Shown piece by piece: positions 23,195-33,906 of a stretch of DNA of 64,000 nucleotides. This stretch comes from Pteria penguin (taxonomy: Eukaryota > Mollusca > Bivalvia > Pterioida > Pteriidae), in NCBI GenBank assembly GCA_035048485.1, contig CM068588.1:26129118-26193117 (forward strand), read 5' to 3'. The notes under the pieces are model-generated. The model was not told where the DNA came from, searched no databases, and worked only from the letters and a program-made list of their open reading frames with translations. Positions within the stretch are counted from its first letter, which is position 1; each line of letters opens with the position of its first letter. Position numbers and translations under genes: made by a program.

Positions 23195-25889
23195 ATGGTT
23201 TATTGTATCGCATATAATTGTCAAACTAAATCGGGACAAGGGGTTGGATTATTTGAGTTTCCAAAAGATGAAAAACGAAGAAAAAAAATGGATAATTCGT
23301 GTTAAAAGAAAAGATTTTACTCCATCAAAAACGTCAAGACTGTGCGCAAAAACACTTTACAAACGATCAGTTTGTTGTAAAATCCAATTTAAGCGGCATC
23401 AATCGGTCATACTTTGAAAAAATTACGACTTAAACCAGATGCTGAACCAACAATATTTGATTTTTCGGACCCAAAATTAAAACAAAAATGAAGAAAAGAA
23501 CGATGGGAAGAGGAAACAAAGGCAGAAGTCTGGAGCAATTGCGAAGCGAAAAAGAATTGAGGTATGCATTTAAAATCAACATACGTTAATTTTTAAATCA
23601 TGATTATTTTAAAATAAAATGTAATATTTATTGAAAGAAAATTTGTGGCGAATTAAGAGGAAAGAAAACAGTGTGTGGAAGTTGGGGGGTGGGGGGTGTT
23701 AAATTCGACAACCTCCCGGCATATCTCTATCGCGGTTTGTTGATTTTGTTTTGCGAGAATTTTGATTAAAACATTATAGACACCATAATCAAGTATCATT
23801 ATGCCAATGTTTAATAGCAAAGTTGGAGTTTTATTGTACCTGCACATTCTAGTTAAAAGATATCATATGTCCAAAGTTACTTTCTATAGCCGGATATCAT
23901 ATTACTAGATACGTTCAGCCTAACCAAGTAGAAATTTGATCATACATGTAAGACCCCCGATCTTTTTACGTATGGTACACAACAGGTAGTAATTAATTAT
24001 CAACAATGTATTTACTGATCATACTTAACTAGACAAACAATGAATTTCTGTACTCTATTAATTGATACCATCGGGAAAAAAATGTTGTTGATAATTGATA
24101 GAGATTACAAAGTCCAGGTACAAATAGCAATTCTTCTCATCATATTTACATATAACAATTCCCTTCTCTCCCAAAGGCAAGATAACAAATTGGAGATCGA
24201 TAGAATTTTTTTTCTTAATTTCTTTACGTAATGTACATTATTTTTATCACATGGAAATATAAATGTAAAATAATCATTGCTTAAATACGTGTATTTTCAG
24301 TTCAATCAATAAGCGTAAGTTACACTTTTGATGTCAGGCGATGTACACTGTTGCTTCCTGCACATAAAAAAGGGGGGGGGGGGGGGGGGGGATTGGGGGG
24401 GGGGGGAGGGGGGGGGGGGGGCCGTATATAGTATCATCCAGAAGATAGCTCTCACAGTTTCTGAAGAAATTTAGTGCGTTATCTTTTATATAAATGTAAA
24501 AATAAGAAATTACGGCTGTAATTTTTAAAAAAAATTCTAGATTCTCATCCAACTTAGAACAAATGTGTGTATTTTTTGGGGATGGGTTGAAAGATGGGAA
24601 AAATAACAAAATGATTTGGATTTTTATTGTACACTAAAAGCAATAACTATAAAAATGTTTCTTAACAGGGGTATGCAAGAAAATTGAGGCAGTTGGTAAA
24701 AAAAAGGGGATGTCAAGCCTTAAAAAAAATGGGCCAGATCAATTAGTAATCACATGTACTGGTGTGCAGCTAGCAGTCATGGAGATGGAGAAATGGTTCA
24801 ACAAAAGTGGATTTCAATCCTGAACCATGTTTGTAATATCCATACTGGTCATGGTGAAAAGTTCCTTAATTGTGAACACCAAGATCTTGAGGAAAGAGAA
24901 TGGTTAAAACAAGGTATAGCAATCATTGTTAAATTTTTTCCCTTCCCTTTCTAACATCATTTTACCTTTAAATATATCAAACTTGTTAAATAAACCCTGT
25001 CCTATTTCCATATTTTGCATAATTGTTTCTTCTTCTACACAAAGGAAGCAAGGTATTTTTATAGAGCTGGAGAAAATAATTAAAGGACGTCTTTTGATGA
25101 CAGACATCAAGAAGCTCTCATTATGAAGCACAAACGTCAAGTCTGGAATCCTTCTACAGAATCCTATGCTCCTAAAGCCATTCACTATTTTCATGCTCAA
25201 ATGGAAGCAAGGTATTATTTTATATTTGTGCTAAAACAACACTCTCTCAACAACTCTTTCATCAAAAGCAAATGCAGAGGGACTGAGAAACAATCTTAAA
25301 TTTAGTCTGAGCCTTAAATTTAACACATGTATACAACTGTATTCACTAATGGGCTACTACATAATTTCGAAGTAAATTCATTTTTTGTTCCATACAGGCT
25401 TTTCATTTCTGGCTTGCATTTCAATGAAAACTCAAGAAGAGCACAAGCTTTCACAGCAGAAGGAAAAGCCAAGTACAAGGTGTCATACCCCAAAGGAAGG
25501 AAGGGGGAAGGTGTGGCAAAAGAAGTTAAAACAAAGCCAACATTTGGTATGATATAATTCGTTAAGTTGCATATACATGTATGAAAGGAGAAACAAAACA
25601 TTACTACATGTACATCTTATATATACATCAAGTAATAATTCATAATAAATATGAATTCTTTGGTCACATGGTATAAAACATTTCAATTGTTTCAACATTC
25701 ACAGGATATATAGATGACCTATTTCGAGAGCTGTTACATACAAGAGCATCACACAGGAGCTATTCGGGAGCATTCTCTGCAAGGAAAAGAGGCGACAGAC
25801 CAAGACCACTTCCTCTATCCGAAAGTACTCCACGAAGACCAAAAGATGAAATTACAGCCAGCCACATGTCTCGTTTCAATAAAAATTAA
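23195..25889 (+). pseudogene. THAP-domain transposon gene, frame-broken
   Basis: Likely exons: 23195-23561, 24669-24913, 25045-25211, 25398-25546, 25705-25889. Exon 1 encodes a THAP zinc finger: C-x4-C near the start (YCIAYNCQ), the FPKD segment, W, and C-x2-H (CAKHF once a frame is repaired). A PTIFDF tail follows. Later exons carry NHMYWCAASS, TSSLESF, HFNENSRRAQA and YPKGRKG, which I recall from large uncharacterised invertebrate proteins of this type. The frame is broken about nine times, every time in the +1 direction, mostly in A or T runs (23281-23288, 23348-23352, 23378-23392, 23484-23488, 24698-24705, 24722-24729, 25056-25060, 25121-25122, 25163-25164). The last two exons are intact and end at TAA 25889. 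The middle of a full-length protein appears missing between 23562 and 24668. Probably the transposase; inferred. Confidence 0.7.
24369..24421. repeat. Poly(G) tract
   Basis: About 50 bases almost entirely G, interrupted by ATT and single A, inside the element between the first two recognisable THAP-gene exons. It is likely to be misassembled in length. Confidence 0.9.
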
Positions 25890-25901
25890 AAATTTTAATG
25901 T

Positions 25902-27119
25902 TCATTCTGGATACTTGAATCCACAATATTGTGCTGACGGAAACTTGTCTCTAATTGCTTTCACGACACATGATGGTAAAATTCTACGATTTTTTTCCCC
26001 AAGTACATGATAAATCCACCTGGCAAATCTCCTATATGCTAAATATCTGTAGAGTCTGTTAAAAAATAAAACCTTTAATGATTTAATTATTTCAAACCTT
26101 TAATTTCATAACTTAAAATACTAAAACTCCCCAAGTTTTTATCTGATTAAATATATTTGTATATCTTATGTACCGTATACATGTATTACTGATGTACATA
26201 TGAAATGAAATGATTTTTAAAAATTACATTCATTTATGTATTTTGTTTATAGATGTATAAATTATTGAATAATAAATCAAATCAGCATGTTAAATACTTG
26301 TACATTGTACTTACTCATGAATAAATTGATCTGCTGGTCCATTCTCTTGCACAAATTCGTAATAAGATACCTCCAGAACATGATGGTTTAGACAGTTAAC
26401 CTGAAAAACCTTCATGCTGAGTTATGCATTTGATTCCTGCATCTTCAATCTTCTGATCGACAATGTTGGTGTCACGACAACACTTTGACTCTCTCCTTGT
26501 TGTCATTGTCATGCAGTTTTCACACGAACACCTGTACAAATTAATGGAATTTATGTTTTACAACTGGGACTTAATACATACAATGTTGTTAAATTAATTG
26601 AATGAAATTAATTTTGTGTAATTTAAAAAGAAGGTATTAAATGTTTATTTGTTTTGTTGAAATTCAATTATAATTGTCTTAGTGGTACTTATCATTACCG
26701 ATTGTCAGTTTTCGGGAGACATTTTTCCCTTTGTAAAACTAAAAGACACGTGCAGATTCATTTACTGACGCCGTATAAATTACAACACAATGAAGGATGC
26801 ACGGAATGAAGTAACTAGTTTCTTAGAATTATTCTATCGAATATTTCAAATTACCTGTGAAAAATGCGTGCAAAATAAATAGTAATAAAAGATCCTACCA
26901 TTCAGAAACATCATGAACTTCGTCGATCGTCTCCTCTTCCTGCAATACAGCACTATCATCGTCGGTGTCGGACAATTCCACCTCCGACTCACTCTCACTG
27001 CTTTCATCCTCATTTGAATGCGATTTCAGCGGTTCAAACATTAATGGTTGAACAGATAATGAAGATAAATATACAACTGGTAAATCACCATAATCACTTT
27101 CGTCAGAAAATAATTCCAT
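25902..27119 (-). pseudogene. P2RX7 intracellular-domain-like gene on the transposon, one frameshift
   Basis: Exons on the minus strand: 27119-26899, 26531-26315, 26046-25902, all GT-AG. Allowing for one extra base at 26404-26408 the product is 193 residues. Residues 1-74 form an acidic, Ser-rich N terminus containing QPLMFEP. Then come WCSCENC, ESKCCRD, an AGIKCIT segment, CLNHHVLEV, AYRRFARWIYHVLG and ILPSCVVKAIRDKFP. These are the hallmarks of the cysteine-rich P2X7 C-terminal (ballast) domain found as free-standing genes in many invertebrates; no P2X channel region is present. The ATG at 27119 gives the usual N terminus; the frame is open further up to 27245. It ends 12 bp from the stop of the converging THAP gene. 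Its role in the element is unknown. Confidence 0.75.
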
Positions 27120-27388
27120 GGTTGCAAAAGAAATGCGATACGCGTGCAATGTGCGATGTGACTGGTTTTGTTTACAAACGCGATAGCACATATGACGTAA
27201 ACTGAAGAGCGAATTCAGGAACGGTAACTCATGATAACTTCTCAATATTAACTATGTTTCATGACCGGGTATACGTACCCCAGCCAGATTTTTTCACATG
27301 AAAAACATATTTTTCAATATTTTATTGTTAAACGCATTTGTAGAAAAGATAAAATCTTATTTTTGGAATCTCTTCCGGTCACCTTTAA

Positions 27389-29640
27389 TCACCTTAGAAA
27401 GAACCGTAATCATAACTTTTAGCTTGAATTAGCAGTCATAAAATTTGATGGGTTATAATGTAAATGTTATTTTGGATCATGACATCTAGAAAAGTTTTCA
27501 TGTCTATGTCTTTAGAAACATCATTATGTGAGAGTTGGACACTTTGGTAATTTAGCCTTCCACATTGGATGACCTCATAGGTCATTGTGGACCATGATCC
27601 ATGACTACTGACACCTAAAAAAGCAATTGATTTCCATCAAATAGCCAAACTGATAAATCAGTGCAATATCCAAGAGATATATATACACATATATGTGTAT
27701 ATATGTCTCTGAATAATCCCAAATAGTGAAAGGGAAAAGTTACTCAGTTCTAATCCTTTTTGAAAAAAAACACAAAAAACTGATAATAATTCAGTAAAAC
27801 TAGAAAGTGATGGGAACCTAAAGTGAAGAAGTTTCTGAATGAAACCTTTTCTGTATTTTAGTATTTTATCATTCAAACAGCCTCAGATTACACCATTTCA
27901 TATAACAATTGAAAAAAAATTACAGGGATTGAGGGGAGGCTCTAAGATGCTTGTGTCTATGTTAAGACTCGGTAAACATGGAAAACATTCATGAAAGTTT
28001 CTTTTGGACATTATTCAAGTTATTAGGGATGTTGATGATGATGAAAAGCATCTTGCATTAAACAGACACATATATATATACAAATTCTTATGAATAAGAT
28101 AAAGAGTTAGTAGGGCTCGTAAGTAATTTCTGTTTAATCGGTTGGACTCACGAAAACAACATGAGCCAGACAGTTTCAATAGAAATAAGGCTCATAGGAA
28201 AATCATTCAAGTATCTTAATAGGAAAACATTGATATTATGGTTGAAATCACTTTTTTAACATCACTTGAATGTGCTAGCAGTGCACGGTTGCTTTTAGAG
28301 ACAAACCAAACACAGAGCAACAAAAATGTTACATACTGAGACAAACTTCACAAAAAATAAATGTAACGGAAAAAAGAATTACAACAGCCAAATTTTCCAG
28401 GAAAGTTATGTTTTAATGATGAGGATCCCATATACCAGAATGTCAGTGGTATGAAATGATTTATATGTAACTTAACCTAGGTCACATCAGGCTGTAAGTA
28501 AGGTGCCGAAATGAATTTAGTTTCTAGAATTAATTGGCTGTGAATGGATATACTGGAGCTGGTTTAGGGATATTACTGATATGATCTGGTTGGTAAATGA
28601 TTGCTTTATTGACACAGTGATGTCATTGTTAGTATTTGTTGAACTGCAACATTTTGATAGTATCAGAAATATCATATTTTAGGGGAAATAATCTCATACT
28701 GTAGTGTGAAAAGCGTTAATAGTTTTGAAAGCCATCATGACAACTTCAGGATTCATCCGGTAGATTATATAAGCCTGCAGGATGTATTATGACATCACAT
28801 TGACATCTGTCTGTCTGTCTGTCATCATGAATTTGATTGTGTTTCTCCATCTTCACCATTGCAAATATCAATGATCTGATCGTTGTATATCATTATATGA
28901 AAGGTTGTTGTGCACTTGAGTTAGAACTGAGGGTCTGCCCCTTGGTGAGTAAAAATATCTTGTTTATGCATCTGTTAAATTTCTAAACAACTGATAGTAC
29001 AGATGATTAATCTGTTGACGGTATGTGGCAAGATACCACATTTACAGTTGTGAACACGAGTCTCAAATAGGGGCTTTGGTAAATTGAGTGAAAAGGAATT
29101 TAAGAAATATCTTGCCTTTTTCCTTGTAAATGGTTATAGAAACACATTGTATGATGGTGGTACTTTAAAGGATATCTCAGTGGACTGTACTCCACTGACT
29201 TAAAAGACAATTTGACACTGGGAGGGAGGGGCAAAAAATCTTTCAAACTTGTATAGATACATTTGATCAAATAATTGTAAATGTATATGAAAGAGTATGT
29301 GCTGCACATGGAGTTTGATCCCTATAGCCGTGTATATATAATGCACCTGTGAGTGATGCCCCATTTTTACATTGAGATAGAGCTAGCAGACTAGTGCTAA
29401 TCCCAGAAGTGGTAAAACAGAAACGAGTCAAATCATGTTGTGTTGAACATAAAGGGACAATACAACCTACCTTTAGAGTCATGAAAGGTTTCATAAGGGT
29501 ATTAAGTTTAACTCTAGGTTTGATTTGCTATTGTTCTAGGTGTATGGCATTTTATGCAAGATACCTGCAAGAAATTTGCCAGATTATTATGGGGTGTATT
29601 ATGCTATACTGCTGTCGTCCATCTGACTGTCTTTCCCACC
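27389..29640. other. PFKFB intron 1 between the transposon and a tandem-repeat block
   Basis: AT-rich sequence with no recognisable gene. A perfect small palindrome of TATACACATATATGTGTATA lies at 27678-27707, and a CTGT microsatellite lies near 28806. Confidence 0.55.
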
Positions 29641-31085
29641 TATCTTGTCTTCGTAACTCCTCTTAAACTCTTGGGGGGATTTTGATGAAACTTGGTGCAA
29701 TGAAAGAACACCATAGGAAAATGTGCATATTGAAAGGGAATTGCTGTCCAAAAACATTTACAGGAGTTATGGCCCTTAGACTTAGATTTTCTCAAAATAT
29801 GTGCATATTTGAAGTTAAAGTGCTGGAAGAATTTTCATAATTTTTTTATGTAATGTGTGCATTTACATACATGGGTCGCTGAGAAAAAAATTACGCTTTT
29901 GCATGACTCTGATCATAAGAGATATACAATAATCCATAAATAAATCAAGTGATTTTTTTTCAGTTGTTAATCTCTGTAATATGTGACGTCAGAAGTTGTA
30001 CAAATGTTACTTTTCCTTGGGTTTTAATTGTGACGTTAATGTTCAAATTGTGATGTCATAGTAAAATAACGTTAAAATTGTACAAGTTGAACAGGAACCT
30101 ATATTTTACTTGGGGTTTCCCCATAAAATGGGGCAAATGGATATATTTAGTTGTCTCTCAGAAAAATACTGAAGCAGAAGGAGTGGTAATTTTTATGAAT
30201 TTTATAATCATTCAATTAAGATTTTAGGAAAATGCAAAATTCCCCAGCATTCTTACAGCACTTTGATGCTCTTCAAAAACATTGACAGGAATTAAAAACC
30301 TTTGACTTAGATTTTTCTATGCAAAATACCTGGTCTTCACAATTTTTCCTAATTCCTTTTGTGAATCTCGATGAAATGTAGCTCTAAGAAAGAAGACCAT
30401 ATGAAGATGTGCATATTTGAATGCTCTTCAAAAACTGACAAGAATTATAATCTTTGGACTTAGATTTTTCTATGCAATATATTTTGTCTTCACAACTCCT
30501 CCTAAACCCAGTGGGGGATTTTGATGAAACATGGTACAAAGAAGGAACACACTGTGAAGATGTGAATACAGTATTGATAGGTAAATACTGTTCAAAAAAT
30601 TACAAGAGTCATTGCCCTTGGCCTTGGAGTTTCTTAGATTTTTCTATGCAAAATGCCTTGTCTTCACAACTTTTCCTAAACTCTTTTGTGGATTTTGATG
30701 AAATGTTAATCCAAGAAAGAAGACCATATGAAGATGTGCATATTTGAAGGGGAATGCTGTTCCAAAACATTTATAGGAGTTATAATCCTTGAACTTAGAT
30801 TTTTCTATACAAAATACCTTGTCTTCACATCTCCTCCAAAACCCTTTGGAGGATTTGATGAAATGAGGTACAAAGAAAGAACATTAGATGAGGATGTGCA
30901 TACTGGAAGGGGATTGATGTCTAAAAAAAATGTAACAGGAGTTATGACCCTTAGACTTAGATTTTTCTATGCTAAATACCTTGTCTTCACATCTCCTCCT
31001 AATGCATTTGGTGGATTTTGATGGAAGTCAATAAAAAGAAAGAATACGTTATGACGATGTGCATATTGAACAGGAATTTTCACAT
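29641..31085 (+). repeat. Degenerate tandem repeat of about 190 bp, 5-6 units
   Basis: Each unit contains CTTGTCTTCACAACTCCTCC, then TTTTGATGAAA and AAGAAAGAACA, GAAGATGTGCATATT, AGGAGTTAT and CTTAGATTTTTCTATGCAAA. Spacing is loose. It belongs to the non-coding dispersed tandem type common in molluscs. The open frames at 30454-31021 are repeat reads. Confidence 0.75.
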
Positions 31086-32280
31086 GTCATCAAAATTGTA
31101 GTTAGTGTATTTATGAAAGGAATTGTGTGTCAACATGGGAAATGATGGATGTGTGAAGAAGATCAATTAACCTACAAACAACTGAAGAAGAAAACTGAAT
31201 TACATTGCCCATATCATTGGTAATAAAAATTTACCACAATTAGATCAGATATTTAGTTCTAGTTTGTATGACACCTAGAGTAACAAAATGCGGGCATGTT
31301 ATGTGCTCTGTAACGATGCCCTATTTTTGTGCATACCAGAGTGAAACTAGTTTTCCATTTGTTCAGAGAGATCTTTATAGCTTATAAATGAACATAATTT
31401 AAGAGTGCTGGTGTATTTATCAATTTGGTATTCTTAAAGGAAAAGAGGGAAATTTTTATCTTGATATAAGTGTTTGAAAAACTTCAAGGTTAAGTGAGGC
31501 CACTATTAAAAAAATGTTTGTTTCCCCTTCCCCGACCCTACTTGAAAAAGTTGGGTAGGTAGGTAGGAATTTTATTATTTTTTTTTCAAAGATAGCTTGA
31601 AACACAAATAGGTATAAAAATAACCTTTAATTATTGAAGAAATGTGTCAAAAAAATAAACACAAAACAACATCAACAAAAACTTAACATTTTTCTAATGC
31701 TATGAAACAAAACAAAATATGACTAGATTTCATGGATATTTGGCATTATTTGCAATACATATATATCAAAAACTTATTATAAACACTTCAACGGGTTCAA
31801 CCATGTTTCGGATAGTAAACATCGGCTGTGTTGGTCTTCGAGCAAATACTCAAAGTCACAGAGTCATTTTCCTTGTTGATGCTCTGGTTTGCACATTTTA
31901 GAACATTATGTAACACATGGGTGCAGGTCAAAACGTACCCATGCCAAAACGTACCCAACCAAAACGTACCAACTTTGGTCAAAACGTACCCACCTTTTGG
32001 TCAAAACGTACCCAAAGTGTTAGTCAAAACGTACCCATATATCTTTTGGGTGTTTAAAAACAACTTTTACACATTTTTTCAACAAATTTCTTCGATTTAG
32101 TATCATAAGGCAACAATCTATCATTTTGAATGTATGAATTCATCGAAACATACGTAGATTAATAATAAATAACTTTACATATGTATATAAATGGATGGCT
32201 TCCTTTTTATAGGTGCATTTACTAGTGGTGAAAAGGAAAATATTTGATTGACATTTTTTCGAAATTACATGTGTTGTGTT

Positions 32281-32386
32281 CAATCTTATTAAAACGCGAC
32301 TTGTACTCCATTCCTCTATGATCCTTTCGATGTACAAGGAAAGTATCGTAGAGGAACGGAGTACAAGTCGCGTTTTAATAAGATTG
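32281..32386. repeat. 106-bp hairpin inside the composite element
   Basis: Arms of about 48 bp begin CAATCTTATTAAAACGCGAC and end with its exact reverse complement. Three mismatches and a loop of about 8 bp (CGATGTAC). It would fold into a strong stem. Confidence 0.88.
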
Positions 32387-32904
32387 CGTGTTATGTTGAA
32401 TGTGAATTTATGCTTATCACATTTTCTACAGAATATAAACAGTACTGTCATGGTGTTGTGTATGTATACGACTTAATAAAAATATAAAACACGTCCTTCT
32501 AATACTACATTTATTTCTGAACTAAACCAATTCATTATACCTTTCATTATATATTTCAAATCTGTGAGAAAGTGTTACTTAATACGCCTATATCTTCCAT
32601 TGTTCTTTTTAATCAACAAATATACTGCTGTAGAGAGTCAGATGTTAACTATGACAAATGTGTTTCTGTGGCGCGGCTCCAATCGTAACAACTCGTCCAT
32701 TTCCGTACGCAAATCTAATTTGTAAAAAATGGCGACGGTGTTCCGATTGGCGCGGCTCATGTCTTATCTAAACACTATATTTCCTCCGCACTAAAACTTT
32801 GACATAATGAATTACATTTCACAAATAAAAATAAGCAGTAAATTGTGAGGATTATTGTGCCTCATTTACAATATTACACAAAAGCACTTTAACACTCTTC
32901 AATC

Positions 32905-33640
32905 AATCGGTTCGGCTTGTTTCTGCTCCTGATTGTATTTCTTATGTTGACGGGTACATCGTCAATGTTAGATTCATCTTGATTGTCTAAAGTTTCACTT
33001 ATAGATGCCCGTTCTGCACTTTTGTATGAGACTTCGGTTTGTTTCGGAGAGTCGATATTATCGCGGCATTGGTCGACATGCCTTCTCCATCGTTTTCCCG
33101 TCTCTGGTTTCTACCTCGTACAGTAGCGGACCTAGCTTTTCTCGGGCGGTGCCGCGTACCCATTTTGTCGCCTTCCCGGTAATTTCGGACTATGATATCC
33201 TGGCCGACCTCAAAATTTCTTGTTTTAGTGTTACTTGTGAATGTTTGTTTCGAATGTTGGTGATTAACACTGTTTTTTTACGTGCGGTCTAATTAAATCC
33301 AAACATGTTCGCAAATTTCATCCTAAGAATAGTTTTGCCGGTGTTTCATTAGTTGTCACGTGTGGCGTATTTCTATAAGCTAGCAGAAAATTCGCAAGCT
33401 TTACGTTGAGTGGTAGGTTTGAATGTGACATCGCCCGGAGACTTTGTTTCATTGTTTTGAATAAATCGCTCAGGCCAATCCATTGGTCGCAGGATGGTAC
33501 GGAGCACTCTTGAAGTGTTTTATGCCGTTAGAGTACATAAATGTTTTTAATTCATCCGATGTGAATTGAGAACCGTTGTCCGATACCAATTGTCGCGGTA
33601 ATCCTTTTCGCGCAAAAATTATATTCAGAAAAAAGTGAAA
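32905..33640 (-). pseudogene. Ty3/gypsy retrotransposon integrase remnant
   Basis: Read on the minus strand. It carries ARKGLPRQLVSDNGSQFTS (second catalytic Asp in SDNG) and SAPYHPATNG from the integrase core. After small frame breaks come AERFIQ (expected catalytic Glu), LLAYRNTPH and a C-terminal LGPLLYEVE-like segment with RHVDQCR. Reverse transcriptase, protease and LTRs are absent. At least two single-base +1 breaks and a TGA interrupt it, so it is dead. It lies within the inverted-repeat element. Confidence 0.8.
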
Positions 33641-33906
33641 AATATACTGGGTACGTTTTGACCAATACTTTGGGTACGATCTATTTGATGCTTCGCGGCA
33701 AGCGTTGTCAGCGCTTCGAATCAAGTGTATAAGTGACGTATAAAGTTCGAGTTCGTATATTTTTCGGCGCAATTTTAAAAAAAGATACGGAACGAAAATA
33801 AAAAAAAAATATTTTGAGAATTTCAAGGAAAAAGTTTTGAGTCGGCGGGATTTTTATGGGTCGGTCGGGGAAGGGGAAACAAACAATATTTTTATATTGG
33901 CCTGAA

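Larger units (their letters stand above)
22930..27384. mobile_element. 4.46-kb two-gene DNA transposon with TTAA target duplications
   Basis: The left end reads AGGTGACCAGAAGGGATTC. The right end, reverse complemented, reads AGGTGACCGGAAGAGATTC: 17 of 19 bases match. TTAA flanks both ends (22926-22929 and 27385-27388), a classic 4-bp target-site duplication. Inside, a THAP-domain gene (+) and a P2RX7-intracellular-domain-like gene (-) converge. TTAA duplication plus a THAP-type protein is, from memory, the signature of the Kolobok superfamily; piggyBac also uses TTAA but lacks THAP. The central part of the transposase is not recognisable, so this copy is probably non-autonomous. It sits in PFKFB intron 1. 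Confidence 0.8.
31494..33900. mobile_element. Inverted-repeat-bounded composite element
   Basis: The left end reads GGCCACTATT then TTTGTTTCCCCTTCCCCGAC. The right end carries the reverse complement (GTCGGGGAAGGGGAAACAAA then ATATTGGCC). TGA immediately outside both ends could be a 3-bp target duplication. Subterminal CAAAACGTACCCA motifs occur four times on the left (about 31930-32037) and, inverted, twice on the right (about 33648-33680). Inside lie a hairpin and a gypsy integrase remnant. The family is not recognised. Confidence 0.6.

Noticed and set aside
22930..27384. piggyBac assignment for the TTAA element
   Set aside because: TTAA duplication fits, but the ends do not start with the CCC-type triplet I expect and the coding part is THAP-type, which favours Kolobok.
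33005..33292. 95-codon plus-strand frame
   Set aside because: It is the antisense shadow of the gypsy integrase C-terminal remnant read on the minus strand.
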